DNA of 64,000 nt from Steromphala cineraria (lineage: Eukaryota > Mollusca > Gastropoda > Trochida > Trochidae), in the NCBI GenBank assembly GCA_916613615.1, contig OU744726.1, positions 21,951,515 to 22,015,514 on the forward strand. Direction: 5' to 3'. Numbering within the stretch: the stretch's first letter is position 1; the number at the start of each line of letters is the position of its first letter. Below are positions 1 to 10,979 of the stretch, one piece after another. Under the pieces are notes generated by a model. The model saw nothing but the letters and a program-made list of their open reading frames with translations. It searched no databases and was not told the origin of the DNA. Both the position numbers and the translations under genes were made by a program.

Positions 1-75
1 TGAAAGGGGGCGGGTGTTGAAAAGGGGGGGGGGGGGGGGGGTCAGGACCCCCTGGACCCCCCCCCCCCCTGGATC
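1..75. repeat. poly-G / poly-C tracts
   Basis: A run of 18 or more G is followed within about 15 bases by C-rich blocks ending in a run of 14 C. The two can pair as a G/C stem. Homopolymers of this kind are error-prone in sequencing, so the exact lengths are unreliable. Confidence 0.8.
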
Positions 76-1892
76 CGCTAGTGGACGATGAAACGTATTT
101 ACCTAAAATACCTTATGATGTAAGCACTAAGGTTGTTGTAAGCCAATCTTTTATATCTGACAGGCACGCATTCAGCTACTTAGCAAACAAAAATAGTCCA
201 AGCCGAGACCTTTTATCGTAGTGAAATATGAAAGAACTAAGAAATAATCATGCTCGTATTACACAAGAGATAAGCGTATGATGTTACGGCTTGAGGTTCT
301 TGAAAGGTAATATTATCATTGTATATGCCTATCGAGATAAACTGTGAATCGAGCCAAGTCGAAGCTAGGCTTCGTTAGTTGGCTATATACATGTAAGATA
401 TGCAAAATAGTTTATTTAAATCTATATTTAGATGAATATAGTATATAATTTTTCTTTGTGTAAAACGATGCGAGTATATTTGTTCTTTTTTTTAAAACTT
501 GAAAACCTTTCTGTATCTATTCAAGACAAATTTCAGTATGTATAGACAAATATGTATATTCGGGTCGTTAACTGAAGACTTGGAGGCGTATGGGAATATT
601 TTACAAACGCTTCATTCGCCCTTTCGCGTTTAACAAAGCGTATCTTGAAACATTGATCAAGATGAAGAAAATATGTTCAGTGAGTCAGTTTAAAGTTTAT
701 AGAAATCAAGCTATTGCACCGATAAATTGCTGTTCTATATGTTGCTATTTTGCTATTACGTTGATTGTATTCATATAAGCATATATTTGTTAAATTATGT
801 ATTTATTGGGATAATGAAGTTATGATTTATCAGCATGTTTGGTTTCCAAGGATTGTTGCGATAATGATATCTATATTGAAGTAAGGGTCCATCTCGATTA
901 TGTACTTGTTTGCTAATTTAGTAATTCAATTCTCTCGTAGAAGAAGAACAAGTGTTCAAATATTTCGACTTCACTACTTTATGGTGTACATGGCTGTCCT
1001 AGCTATTACTTACACTACACAGAAATTATCTTTGTGGTTGACATAATTCTGTGCATTATTTTAAACTGGAAATTTCTGTTATATCTTACATTTCAAAACA
1101 GTCGGATAGATAGTTTTCAGATAAAACAATATTGAGCTTAAATTTCCAATGTAACAGAAGCTTATATTGTGAAACTACCTTAATCACAAATGTCTGTATC
1201 CTTCAGGTTCTCTCCCAAAACTTCACACACATACTCAGTCTCATATCTGCTCTATACAGACAGGGTACTGAATCGTTGACGAATGGGTTTCAAGGGAGGG
1301 ATGCACTGGACGCAGTGGGTTCAAGTTTCCATTCTTTTTTTAAAAATTAACTGCACGCCAATAGGTCACTAAAAACACACAAAAGATTTTCAAGTTTAAA
1401 TATGGAAGTAATGTAGTCAACCCTATGTAGAATATATATAAAAGAAAGAGTAAACATCGGCTTGTTCGGACTCATACTGCTTCTTGCGTATTGTGAACTC
1501 AATACTCTGTTATCTAGCGATGCCTCTTGTGAAAATCTTATAGAATACTACTTGCGAGTTTAAAAGGAGCAAGAAATGAGAAATTTTATATCACTCCCAT
1601 TGGCTGATTTGAATCACACTATGCGCATGCGGACCGAGACCCTGGTACCAGTTTACCGCTATCGATGAAGAGCATCATTTGATTGGCTTGTTATATAGCG
1701 GCACGGGTTTTACGTGGACGGATATCAGGGGATAGGTTTGAACATAACGCGAAGAAATATATACGCTGATGTAGCAGGATGATTCGGACTAGATCAATCT
1801 GTCAAGTTTGTATATTCTTGAGAAGGCCCATATTGGTCTTAATGAATTCGTCGTAATGAAGAAGATTGATCCACTCCAAATCATCTGATAGG
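76..1892. other. intergenic, no gene recognised
   Basis: Only short open frames (up to 72 codons) without family resemblance are present. A TATATAAAAG box-like string lies at 1435-1444, but no coding sequence follows it, so I do not call a promoter. Confidence 0.5.
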
Positions 1893-2134
1893 AAACCAAG
1901 CCTTAATAATACTCGCTAAACTCCGATATTGAGTCTAGAAAAGATGCTGTAGCAGGTCGAGTCAGCTGACCTATGATCCTCCAACGTCATATGTGCGAAT
2001 GCAAACTATTGCGGCTTGGTAAGACAATCTTAATTAGTCAATTCGATAGGTCGGCTGACGCAACCGCTACTACATCTTGGTAGACTAACTATCGGAGTTT
2101 AGCGAGTATTATTGAGGTAAGGTCTACTTAGACT
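1893..2134. mobile_element. hairpin MITE, 'AGTCTAAGTA' family, copy 1
   Basis: The right end reads into CTTAGACT. The arm ATACTCGCTAAACTCCGAT near 1907-1926 is repeated inverted as ATCGGAGTTTAGCGAGTAT near 2091-2110. The same arms and an internal ACTATTGCGGCT string occur in the compact copy at 45036-45180, which defines a family. This copy carries about 90 bp of extra internal sequence and an eroded left end. No coding capacity is seen. Confidence 0.65.
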
Positions 2135-2416
2135 GCAATGTGAAAGGTTAATGGCAATATTCTCAAATCTGTTTCAAAGTATGTAGTGGTTCTTTAAATC
2201 AATGGATTGTTACTTATCGTTGCCTAGCTAGACATGTTTATCTACCATTGGTCTGAAGGTTAGTGACAAGTCTCTGTTTACTTTCCTTTTGGGTTGTGTG
2301 CTGTCGTTTGTCGATCGTTAAATTGTACATCACGACTAGCTAATGACTAAACAAGCTTACAAGACAAGATGAAGAATATCATACATGTACCTTCCACATT
2401 CAGATTTCGTCCTTAA

Positions 2417-2892
2417 AGTGACACAGAGTATCTTTCTTAAAATTTTATTTGGTTTTGATAAGCTACAAAATATCTAATATGCTGATTGAAGTTCATATCT
2501 CATCACTGGACTTGCAAATATATCCATTTATGCATACTATCTTTAAAATGCTTGATTTTATGGAAAAATCAAGAAAACATCTAAAATACGTTTAGTATTT
2601 GAAATTATGCATCCAATTAATCAACCTATTAGTTACAATACCTAATAAACACTATCGAATCGAATATATCTTCCTGTCAGCTTATGACAAGGTTTCACCA
2701 TTACGTTTGGCGAATTTGCGCGCGCCACTCGAGCCACATTGTCCGGTTTTGAATGGCCGTATTTTCGCTCTAATGTACTGATTGCCCACTTACTTGTTAT
2801 TTTCAGTAACAGTTATTGGCATGGTTCCCGATGTCATAACATCGATTTCAAAATTTGACATATGTGATCCTATCAGCATACTCTGTGTCACT
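2417..2892. mobile_element. TTAA-flanked MITE with 15 bp terminal inverted repeats
   Basis: AGTGACACAGAGTAT at 2417-2431 is matched perfectly by its inverse at 2878-2892. Both ends abut TTAA (2413-2416 and 2893-2896), as expected for a 4 bp TTAA target duplication. The 476 bp element carries no transposase. TTAA targeting is known for piggyBac and Kolobok-type transposases, so it is probably a non-autonomous relative of one of these; that assignment is inference. Confidence 0.8.
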
Positions 2893-2896
2893 TTAA

Positions 2897-5800
2897 CGTT
2901 GATGGCTACTGTGATGCTGTTTATTAAATGAACACTCGATACTTGTAGGTTTCTTTGATATTACTCAAAAGAAAGATGTTTATATCATATAGTGTATCCT
3001 GCTTGTACTAATGTGTTTTTGTTTATGTCAAGTGCATGTAACAATGTACATTTACCACAAAATCCAATATAAAAAACAGTTGATCTTTACAACATGGTTA
3101 TGATCTAGTACTACATTGTTCAAAAAGCATTATGTACTTACAGACTGGTGTGGAATAAGGTAGTTTTAAACCTTTTATTCATTTTAAATCTACCGGTATG
3201 GTTGAAATAATACGATGAATCTTTGAATTTGGAACATTATCATTTAACTAGTAAACCATACATTAATTTGAGAATTATGATCAAGCATTTCCTTTATACA
3301 AACCGTCATTACAATGTAACGCTTCAAGCAATGTGTTGTTCTTTTTACCATTTTACAAACCTCTGTTGACACTGTCTACACATTCACAATTGATTTCACA
3401 GTACACTGTGCTGACAGTTTGTAAAAGCCCTTTTAACAATACGTGACACATATTGAAGATACACTTTGGCACAATTGAAGTGTTGTACTAACACCATTCA
3501 CTATTGACAAACTTCTTTAAACGGATACTTGTTACATAAACGCCCTGTATTCAGAGCTCTGGTTGGGTGTACTATTCAAAGCGCAGTACGAATAGAATAA
3601 CACAACATGCTTTGAAGGCTTGAGTGATCAAATTTAAAAGGACTTTTCATCATCTTGATTTTATTATATGCCACAAGCAGGATATCTTTTCGTGAAGTTG
3701 GAAATACATTTCTGCCAATCACCTGATACTCCGAAACGACAAGGTGTAGATTTCAGATTTGATTGATGATCAAGGTCAGTATGACACATGTTCTCGTATA
3801 AATCTATTTTCAATTATCGATGTAGTTGAATGTTAATATCTGATGTATATTTCACTATAGCATATATACATATGAATGTGTTTGTTCATATATGTTCTAG
3901 AACATTAATAACAGTGGCAATGTGTGTCTGATCAAATGGTTAAAATCGGATAGCTCATATTTTTGTAATATAAATTATGTTAATGTCAACCTGTGTGTCT
4001 TATATATATTAGATTCTATAAATAATGAACGGTTTCGTTAATTATGGATAGACATATGTGTGATAATGTTGGTGTTTATGAATGCCTTTAAATCTTTGCA
4101 TAAGTATATTTACATAATAAGAAATACAAATAATCTGGATTTACAAGTTCAATATTCCGAAGAGATGCGACGTTTCGGTGTAGATACTTACAACGTTATT
4201 GAGCAAATGAAAATATTAAATACCCTATTACTATTTGTATTTCGTCATTATACCAACTTCTAAAATGCCACTGAAATAAACAGTTATATATATACAGATG
4301 TTCTACAAATGATTGCCAATGCTGTATGCCTTTATTGATTATACATGTGTGTTTGTGTGTTCATGTGTGTCTGTGAGGTCATGTTATATGTGTATCTGTA
4401 TGATTAATTACATTCACAATGTCCTATTTCAACAAAGACACAACTATACTAAAGTAAATCAAGCAAACTATGACACTTAATTAATCTGTCTACGAGCATA
4501 TCATGCCACATGTTGTGTTAACATTAATTATTAACTTTGATTCGACTGGAAAGCTATGATTAAAAGCCGCTCACGGGAATAGCTCCCCAATCATTGTAGC
4601 CATATTGAGGTCTATGTGCGCTGAAGGAGAAATGTAACTTTTATTCAAAGAGGGTGGGAGAGATGCGATATCCTTGCTTTGTCACGTACTGTTCAAACCG
4701 GTTGTAAGAAGTCAGGCGGGTGCATTTCATGGGAAAATACTTGATGTGAAACTTTAGGGTCCGTATGTGAAAAAAAGATTGAATGAAACGACACCCTTTC
4801 ATTTCATGGAAAAGTGTTTCCAAATGTAAGTAAAATTTCGTTTTATCATTGGTATTCTTTTTTGATGAATTTTGTTTTTCACTCTTTACTTACTCGCAGT
4901 ACTAGTCAGGATTATTAATTGGTATGAATGATTTTTGTTATGTATAGTTCGTTTCCTCGTTGCTGTTCTTGTTTTGTAAACGTGGATGATTACATTAATT
5001 CACTTTACATCATCATATTACTGGTACTGGTATTAATACGGTATTCTATTAAATGTGTGTTTTTTATATTATTATAGCAATTCTAAATTCATATGAAATA
5101 ATATAAACCTACAGTGATTAAATATATATATTGTAATTTACATTCAAGTCGTCAGATAAGATACTTCATTTTACGATCTATAAGGTTTATTTATGCTTGA
5201 TAAATATATCACTATAATTTTATCAGATATACCTAACTTCGAAATACTACTTTGTCTAGATTTCAACCCATTTCAATAGCTTTGTTTATAATAGGGGATT
5301 TTAAGACAAGAATCCTACTTTGATATGAACATTCATTGTGACATTTTATCTCTTTTTTTGGACGGGGTTTTATAGTTCAGGTATTTAACCGAGTTACCTA
5401 GTTCAAGTTAATCGCAGTCGGGTCTCTTATATTCAAGAACAATGCAGGTTATACTTTCCTTGATCAACCATGCGTTCATGTCTTTATTGCAAACAGGGCA
5501 CTATTTCGGGTTGGTTGGTCTCATGCTATATGCAAAGGCAAAATATAACTTTATCATGATGACAAAATGTGAAAGGGCGAACGGGGGCTTGTGTTATAAG
5601 TTTGATTTTGCTAAATAAGTGATTTTATACATTTTCAATTTTTAACATCTTCAGTTAAGGACATTATATGCATGCAAAACTTATAGGGTAGCAACACTAC
5701 TAAGATGAAATAATGGTATTAAGGCCTTAATATCAATATAGAATTTTGCTTTTATTTGAGAAAATACAACTAGGTGTTTTTTCACCAACAAAAACCTGAT

Positions 5801-6514
5801 ATTAATGATATTTGATGCAAGGGTAGTCTGTAAAGTCGTGGAAGAAAACATGTTAAAGATATATTTGAAGTTTAAACAACTAAGGCACGTCAAGATAACT
5901 TCAGCTCTATGCGGTTTTCTAGGATTTAGATTTTGATAATAATAAACTCCTTATTTAGTATTTGATATACATGTGTGTTGACTTAAACTGTAATTTGTAC
6001 ACTAGATATTATTTTGTGTTTTGCTAGCTATTTTTAGTTTTAGAATAATTGACAGCGCCTGAAACAAAACACCTTTCCAGATTACAAAGGTGAAAAGTTC
6101 CCTGTTTCTGTGACCTGATTATCATATTGCACATATTTCTGTTTGTTGTATTATGTAATATTGACAGTTAAAGTATATATGCAACAATATTCTGTGTGAG
6201 GCGACGTTTCTCCTTAGAATTAATGTTATAATTTGCATGGATAACCACATAACACATACCATATACTTCCGCTTACTAACTTACCTAGTAAATATATGTG
6301 TTGATATAGTTTGTAAATATATGTGTTGGTATAATTTATATTTTTCATGCCTGTTTTTTTACATAAGGTACATGGAGAATCTCACCCAAGTGTCTTCTGA
6401 TATCATAAATATCAACACGAATTGACAAATGTAACAAATATCCGAGGCTTGTCAGAAGGCACGAGGGTGACATTATATATTTCATCACGTTTGCATTAAA
6501 AATTGCATTTCTTA
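2897..6514. other. intergenic, no gene recognised
   Basis: AT-rich sequence with no open frame longer than about 70 codons and no recognised protein motif. TG-rich microsatellite-like sequence lies near 4348-4400. Around 6371-6420 there is a partial direct copy of the arm of the palindrome at 6701-6878. Confidence 0.5.
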
Positions 6515-7175
6515 ACACTGCACTACTTTAAAAATCCTAAAGTCGTGATGTAATAGCATTATGACATCGTTGTGTTTATGACGCCATAGCATAGTGACAT
6601 CATTACTGATGATGCAAAAACGTTTGTAATGTCATTTACTTGTGACTACAGTGCATTGTCAAAAATCTTCTGTCGAAGCAATATCCTCTGTGAAACACAG
6701 TTTTGGGTGATATATAGAGAATCTCACCCAAGTGTCTTCTGATATCAAATATATCAACACAAGTTGATAAAAGTAACAAATATCCGAGGCTTGCCGAGGA
6801 TATTTTACTTTTATCAACGAGTGTATTATCTGATATCAGAAGACACTTGGGTGAGATTCTCTATATATCACCCAAAACATCACATGAGCATGAAAAATGT
6901 ACATCTTTGATGATTGCAGAGCCCTAAACCTTCTAAACCAGTGATGTCATAGCATTGTGACGTCATCATGTCAATGACGTCATAGCTTTGCGACGCCGTT
7001 TTGTTTATGACGTCATAGCATTGTTACGTCATTACTGATGATGTAAAACGTTTGTGATGTCATGTATTTTCTGATGACCGGGCATTGTTCAAAATCTACT
7101 GTCAAAGCGATATCTCCTAGGAGATATCGCTTGATCTTCAACAAGCGATATCTCCTGTGAAACACAGTTTTGGAT
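6515..7175. repeat. duplicated repeat unit with CRE-like TGACGTCA sites
   Basis: Two diverged direct copies, about 6530-6710 and 6935-7170, share blocks such as CATTACTGATGATG, AAACGTTTGTRATGTCAT and CTGTGAAACACAGTTTTGG. The second copy holds three perfect TGACGTCA palindromes near 6958-7015, plus related degenerate sites. A short internal palindrome (GCGATATCTCCTAGGAGATATCGC) lies near 7107-7130. The unit is probably part of a mobile element. It sits 350-1000 bp upstream of the first GT31 gene. Confidence 0.6.
6701..6878. repeat. 178 bp near-perfect palindrome (hairpin element)
   Basis: The left arm starts TTTTGGGTGATATATAGAGA and the right arm ends in its inverse. Pairing continues inward through CACTTGGGTGAGA, GATATCAGA and GTTGATAAAAGTAA to a centre near GAGGCTTGCCGAG. 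Nearly the whole element can fold on itself. Confidence 0.8.
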
Positions 7176-7454
7176 GATAAATACATGTACATATCAAAAT
7201 GTACTTTAGGTATCTAATTTTCACCTGTTGATGATATTTGTTAATAGTTTATTTTGAAATGAGTCTCTTGCATTTTCAGTGAATCCATTTCTTTTGAATC
7301 GGACCCTTTGCTTTGTTCGCATGCTAAAATAGAAAACTCAAATAGCAGATAAGTTCGATAAAAGTATTGTACATACACTGTTCTTTATTAGTCACTGACT
7401 TTGCTTGGATATTAGAGTACAATTTATATCATCCTAATTTATTACACTTTCACT

Positions 7455-7463
7455 TATTACAGG
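7455..7463 (+). other. candidate 3' splice site in the GT31-1 leader
   Basis: A pyrimidine-rich stretch followed by TTATTACAG|GTC lies about 56 bp before the start codon at 7519. It would suit a non-coding first exon spliced to an otherwise intronless coding exon. It rests on sequence pattern alone. Confidence 0.3.
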
Positions 7464-7518
7464 TCATGTCTCAAGACCTAATCACAGAGATTGTGCGTTG
7501 AAACGTTTCATTTAAAGA

Positions 7519-9177
7519 ATGAAACACAGAAACTGGATTGGATGTTCAAGATCCTGTCGAAAAATGACTTGGAAACATCTTGGGTTCATCATGTGTTACA
7601 CAGGGATTCTGATTGTTGTTATTTTAGTAAAAGAAAGGTATGATACGGAACGACTCGAGACAAACAGTGAATTGAAAGGATATAAATTTGAAGAAATTGA
7701 CACTTTGACAATTATGACAAAAACTCACGACATTCAAATGAATAGTTTCGACCAACAAGCAAAACAGACAAAAGGATATGACAATCAAATGAAAAGTTTC
7801 GACCAACAAGCAAAACAGACAAAAGGATATGACAATCAAATTAATAGTTTCGACCAACAAGCAAAACAGACAAAAGGATATGACAATCAAATGAATAGTT
7901 TCGACCAACAGGCAAAACAGACAAAAGGATATGACAATCAAATTAATAGTTTCGACCAACATGCAAAACAGACAAAAGGATATGACAGCCAAATGCATAG
8001 GTTCGACCAACATGCAAAACAGACACACGGACTTGACAATCAAATGCATAATTTCGCAAAACTAGCAAAACAGATAAACGTACTTGACAATCATAGACAT
8101 AGTTTCGACAAACTAGCAAAACAGACAAACAATCAAATTCATAGTTCCGATCACCAATATGCCCAAACTGATAATTCCTATCCTGATGTGAGAGCAACAT
8201 CTAAATCTGGTTTTGCAATTCTCCCAAAGACCGCTTCGAATTCTCTGAAGACGCATTTTCAACAGGAAGTGAGAACGTTCAGAAAACCAACTGTAACTGC
8301 CAAGGGCGGACCATGGACCATGGACCGCATTCAAGAATGGTTCACAATAACTGACGAGTCTACAAAGGATCCTATGTTGAACAAGCATCAATACATTCTT
8401 CATCAAACATCGAAAGTGTGCAATCGACAAATTGACTTACTAATCGTTGTTCATTCAACAGTTAACAATTTCGATCGGCGGAGGGATATACGTTTACATT
8501 GGGGTTCGGTTCATCACTTCAAGAACATTTCTATAGGAACAGTGTTCCTGTTGGGTGAGTCACGTGACACACACGTGAACACGAAAGCAGCTGCAGAAGC
8601 TTCAGCAAACGGGGACATAGTGCAGGGAAACTTCATAGATTCATACACAAACTTGACATACAAACACGTCATGGCGCTTCATTGGATGACGTCACAGTGT
8701 AATGACGTAAGAACTGTCGTGAAAGTAGATGACGACGTTGTGATAGATATATTCAAACTTGCATCTTTTTCAAAATCGGTCGGGCATTATGAAAATACCC
8801 TCTACTGTTCGATGTTTCGGCGGATTCCGGCTATTCGTGACCCAAGAGATAAATGGTACACACCTTATGACATGTACCCTTTCGACTTGTACCCTGAATA
8901 CTGCGAGGGCTTCGCCTATATAATGTCAATAGCAGAAGTTCGCTTGATGTATAAAGCATCAGAAGAGACGAGATTTTACTGGGTCGACGATGTTTATGTT
9001 ACAGGCATACTTAGACTCAGGGCTGGTATAAACATTAGGGGTTATACAGCGCAACACAGCTACACCAAAATGAACAGAATCACCGATTCGACGGAAAAAG
9101 ACGTTATGTTTTACATCAATTACGATGAATGGCAGGATGTGTGGCATAAAATTTATTCCCAAAAATATCGTTATTAA
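7519..9177 (+). CDS. GT31 beta-1,3-galactosyltransferase-like protein with repeat-rich stem (GT31-1)
   Basis: Single-exon, 552-residue type II membrane glycosyltransferase of the Galactosyl_T (GT31) family. These enzymes transfer a UDP-sugar in beta-1,3 linkage in the Golgi lumen. A basic N-terminus (residues 1-19) precedes a membrane anchor at about 20-37. The stem from 74 to about 206 is eight 17-residue repeats of type NSFDQQAKQTKGYDNQ, probably coiled or extended. The catalytic domain (about 305-510) has RRDIRLHWG (321-329), FLLG, the NLTYKH sequon block, the metal-binding DDD at 404-406, a YPEYCEG loop and WVDDVYVTG (488-496). Canonical beta-3-galactosyltransferases have EDV where this protein has DDV. 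It is longer than typical family members (about 330-450) because of the stem. The start at 7519 places charged residues before the anchor, as the topology requires. Donor and acceptor sugars cannot be read from sequence. An AATAAA lies at 9566-9571. Confidence 0.9.
   Translation: MKHRNWIGCSRSCRKMTWKHLGFIMCYTGILIVVILVKERYDTERLETNSELKGYKFEEIDTLTIMTKTHDIQMNSFDQQAKQTKGYDNQMKSFDQQAKQTKGYDNQINSFDQQAKQTKGYDNQMNSFDQQAKQTKGYDNQINSFDQHAKQTKGYDSQMHRFDQHAKQTHGLDNQMHNFAKLAKQINVLDNHRHSFDKLAKQTNNQIHSSDHQYAQTDNSYPDVRATSKSGFAILPKTASNSLKTHFQQEVRTFRKPTVTAKGGPWTMDRIQEWFTITDESTKDPMLNKHQYILHQTSKVCNRQIDLLIVVHSTVNNFDRRRDIRLHWGSVHHFKNISIGTVFLLGESRDTHVNTKAAAEASANGDIVQGNFIDSYTNLTYKHVMALHWMTSQCNDVRTVVKVDDDVVIDIFKLASFSKSVGHYENTLYCSMFRRIPAIRDPRDKWYTPYDMYPFDLYPEYCEGFAYIMSIAEVRLMYKASEETRFYWVDDVYVTGILRLRAGINIRGYTAQHSYTKMNRITDSTEKDVMFYINYDEWQDVWHKIYSQKYRY
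7738..8145 (+). repeat. 51 bp coding minisatellite (17-residue stem repeats)
   Basis: Eight head-to-tail 51 bp units lie in frame within the GT31-1 stem. Units 1-5 are nearly identical, unit 6 is diverged, and units 7-8 are degenerate with unit 8 shortened. The gradient suggests recent amplification at the 5' side. The array is expected to vary in length between alleles. Confidence 0.95.
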
Positions 9178-10216
9178 AATTGACGTTTTATTATCTTTTC
9201 AGTCATTCCCTACCAACATTTTCATTCTTTAAAATCTCTTGCATTACAACATTTTTTTGTGCGTCCCTTGGATAATACTGATTGAGTTTTAGTAAAATTA
9301 GTTATGCAGTCAACGTAATTGTCGGGAGGTCAAGCATGATCTAACCTGGGCCGTGTATTTTGTAGTTAAAGTGTCCTGCGGGATAAGAACATCTTCTCTG
9401 TAGACGAAATTTGCCAAAACTAACTTTGCCATCAGCTTACCCGATCGAGGTAAGGTCTTGTGGTCGAATGGGTGACATATTTGTATATTCAGTTCCACGG
9501 AAAGCTTCTTCTTCGCCAATTGGAATCCCGCATGGGGCAACTGGGGGAAATTCAGTTGGAAGAAGAATAAAAACAGATTGAACCCATAAGAAACTTATGT
9601 CATTGTTTTTACAGTAATCAAACCTCAGTGGGTAATAAACGTATCTGTAGATTTAAAAAAACACTCCAATGTTATAGAAATATGGAAAAGCTTTGTAACA
9701 AACCATGACCTTCTCACCCTGGCGTGATAGATTCGCTAACAGACTCATGATACCTGCTCTGTTGTCATGAATAATTAAAATTGATTGAACCAGAATCCCC
9801 TGATTGAGAGGCAGTCCGGGTATCAATCGTTCATATCGGTTCTCGAGAACTTTCGACCTTTTTCCATTAGCTAGTTCTATTTGGAATGGTTTTCAAGGCA
9901 GTGTGTAGTTGTTATGGGTCTTTACATTCTTCGATCACAGGTTTAATTAAATAAAGTTCTTTTTAAGACCGCCCGAACTGGTTATTTGTTCAATACCAAT
10001 TCAAGGTGATCTGAAAAGAAAGGCAGCTAGTTGACGACCTTGTCTAAACCCCTGTTGAATAGTGAAGCGTCATACGGGTACTTACTGCATTTATTGTCCT
10101 ACATTTTGAAAGCTTCGGGTTACGGTTATCATAACCTATATCTTGAAATCTATTTAAGACGGGGTCAACCTTTTTCATTGCGAGGAGACATATCATATGT
10201 CACCCTTTAATTGCAC
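9178..10216. other. 3' flank of GT31-1 and intergenic
   Basis: No gene is recognised. A possible polyadenylation signal AATAAA at 9566-9571 is the only candidate processing signal for the upstream gene, about 390 nt after its stop. The rest is AT-rich unique-looking sequence. Confidence 0.45.
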
Positions 10217-10566
10217 CATATATAAAGATGGGTAAATATAATCTTTACATGGTATACCCACAGTAAATTGTCAAAAATGAATATTTAAAATTTATCCATA
10301 TAGATATAACAATACCCCTTCCTTAAACAATAGGCTGCATAGGGAAAAGGAAGAGAGAAAATGTTTAGTGAAGTGTCACGTACTATAAATAAGATACATA
10401 CATTATAACATAAAGAGATTGTGAAGAGTAGCATCATCCACCACTTATAAATACGGGTAAATTTAATCTTAACGTGGTAAACCTACAGTAAATTGTAGAT
10501 AAACAATGTTTAAAAGATATAGAGAACAGTACCTTTCCCTTGAACAATAAGCCCGAGGGGAGAAGG
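10217..10566. repeat. two diverged direct copies of a ~125 bp unit
   Basis: Segments 10217-10340 and 10444-10566 share GGGTAAATWTAATCTTWACRTGG, CTACAGTAAATTGT-like and ACAATARGC blocks. The spacer (10356-10420) resembles 29090-29155 (GAAAATGTTT and CGTACT plus AATAAGATAC), so a dispersed repeat is involved. The copy end abuts the 27 bp array. Confidence 0.55.
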
Positions 10567-10582
10567 TATTGTTATCTTTATA

Positions 10583-10962
10583 CGTTTAAATACTGATGTT
10601 CTCTATACTCGTTTAAGTACTGATGTTCTCTATACTCGTTCAAATACTGATGTTCTCTATACTCGTTCAAATATTGATGTTCTCTATACTCGTTTAAGTA
10701 CTGATGTTCTCTATACTCGTTCAAATACTGATGTTCTCTATACTCGTTCAAATACTGATGTTCTCTATACTCGTTCAAATACTGATGTTCTCTATACTCG
10801 TTTAAGTACTGATGTTCTCTATACTCGTTCAAATACTGATGTTCTCTATACTCGTTTAAGTACTGATGTTCTCTATACTCGTTCAAATACTGATGTCCTC
10901 TATACTCGTTCAAATACTGATGTTCTCTATACTCGTTCAAATACTGATGTTCTTTATACTGT
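10583..10962. repeat. 27 bp tandem array, ~14 units
   Basis: The unit is a 27-mer containing ACTGATGTTCTCTATACTCG, with two alternating variants (TTCAAAT and TTTAAGT). Because 27 is a multiple of three, a 133-codon frame stays open on the minus strand (repeat YREHQYLNE). It has no homology, no non-repeat domain and no flanking coding signal, so it is treated as a minisatellite. Confidence 0.95.
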
Positions 10963-10979
10963 TTTAAAATACATATCAA

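Noticed and set aside
1435..1444. TATATAAAAG promoter-like box
   Set aside because: No coding sequence or splice signals follow; the motif is expected by chance in AT-rich DNA.
7624..8430. Minus-strand frames of 85-141 codons opposite GT31-1
   Set aside because: Antisense shadow of the 51 bp stem repeats and catalytic gene.
10583..10962. Possible CRISPR-like array
   Set aside because: Units are contiguous without spacers and the context is eukaryotic; the same holds for the 42 bp array.
10578..10979. 133-codon minus-strand frame of repeated YREHQYLNE
   Set aside because: Exact translation of the 27 bp minisatellite; no non-repeat domain, start context or splice evidence.
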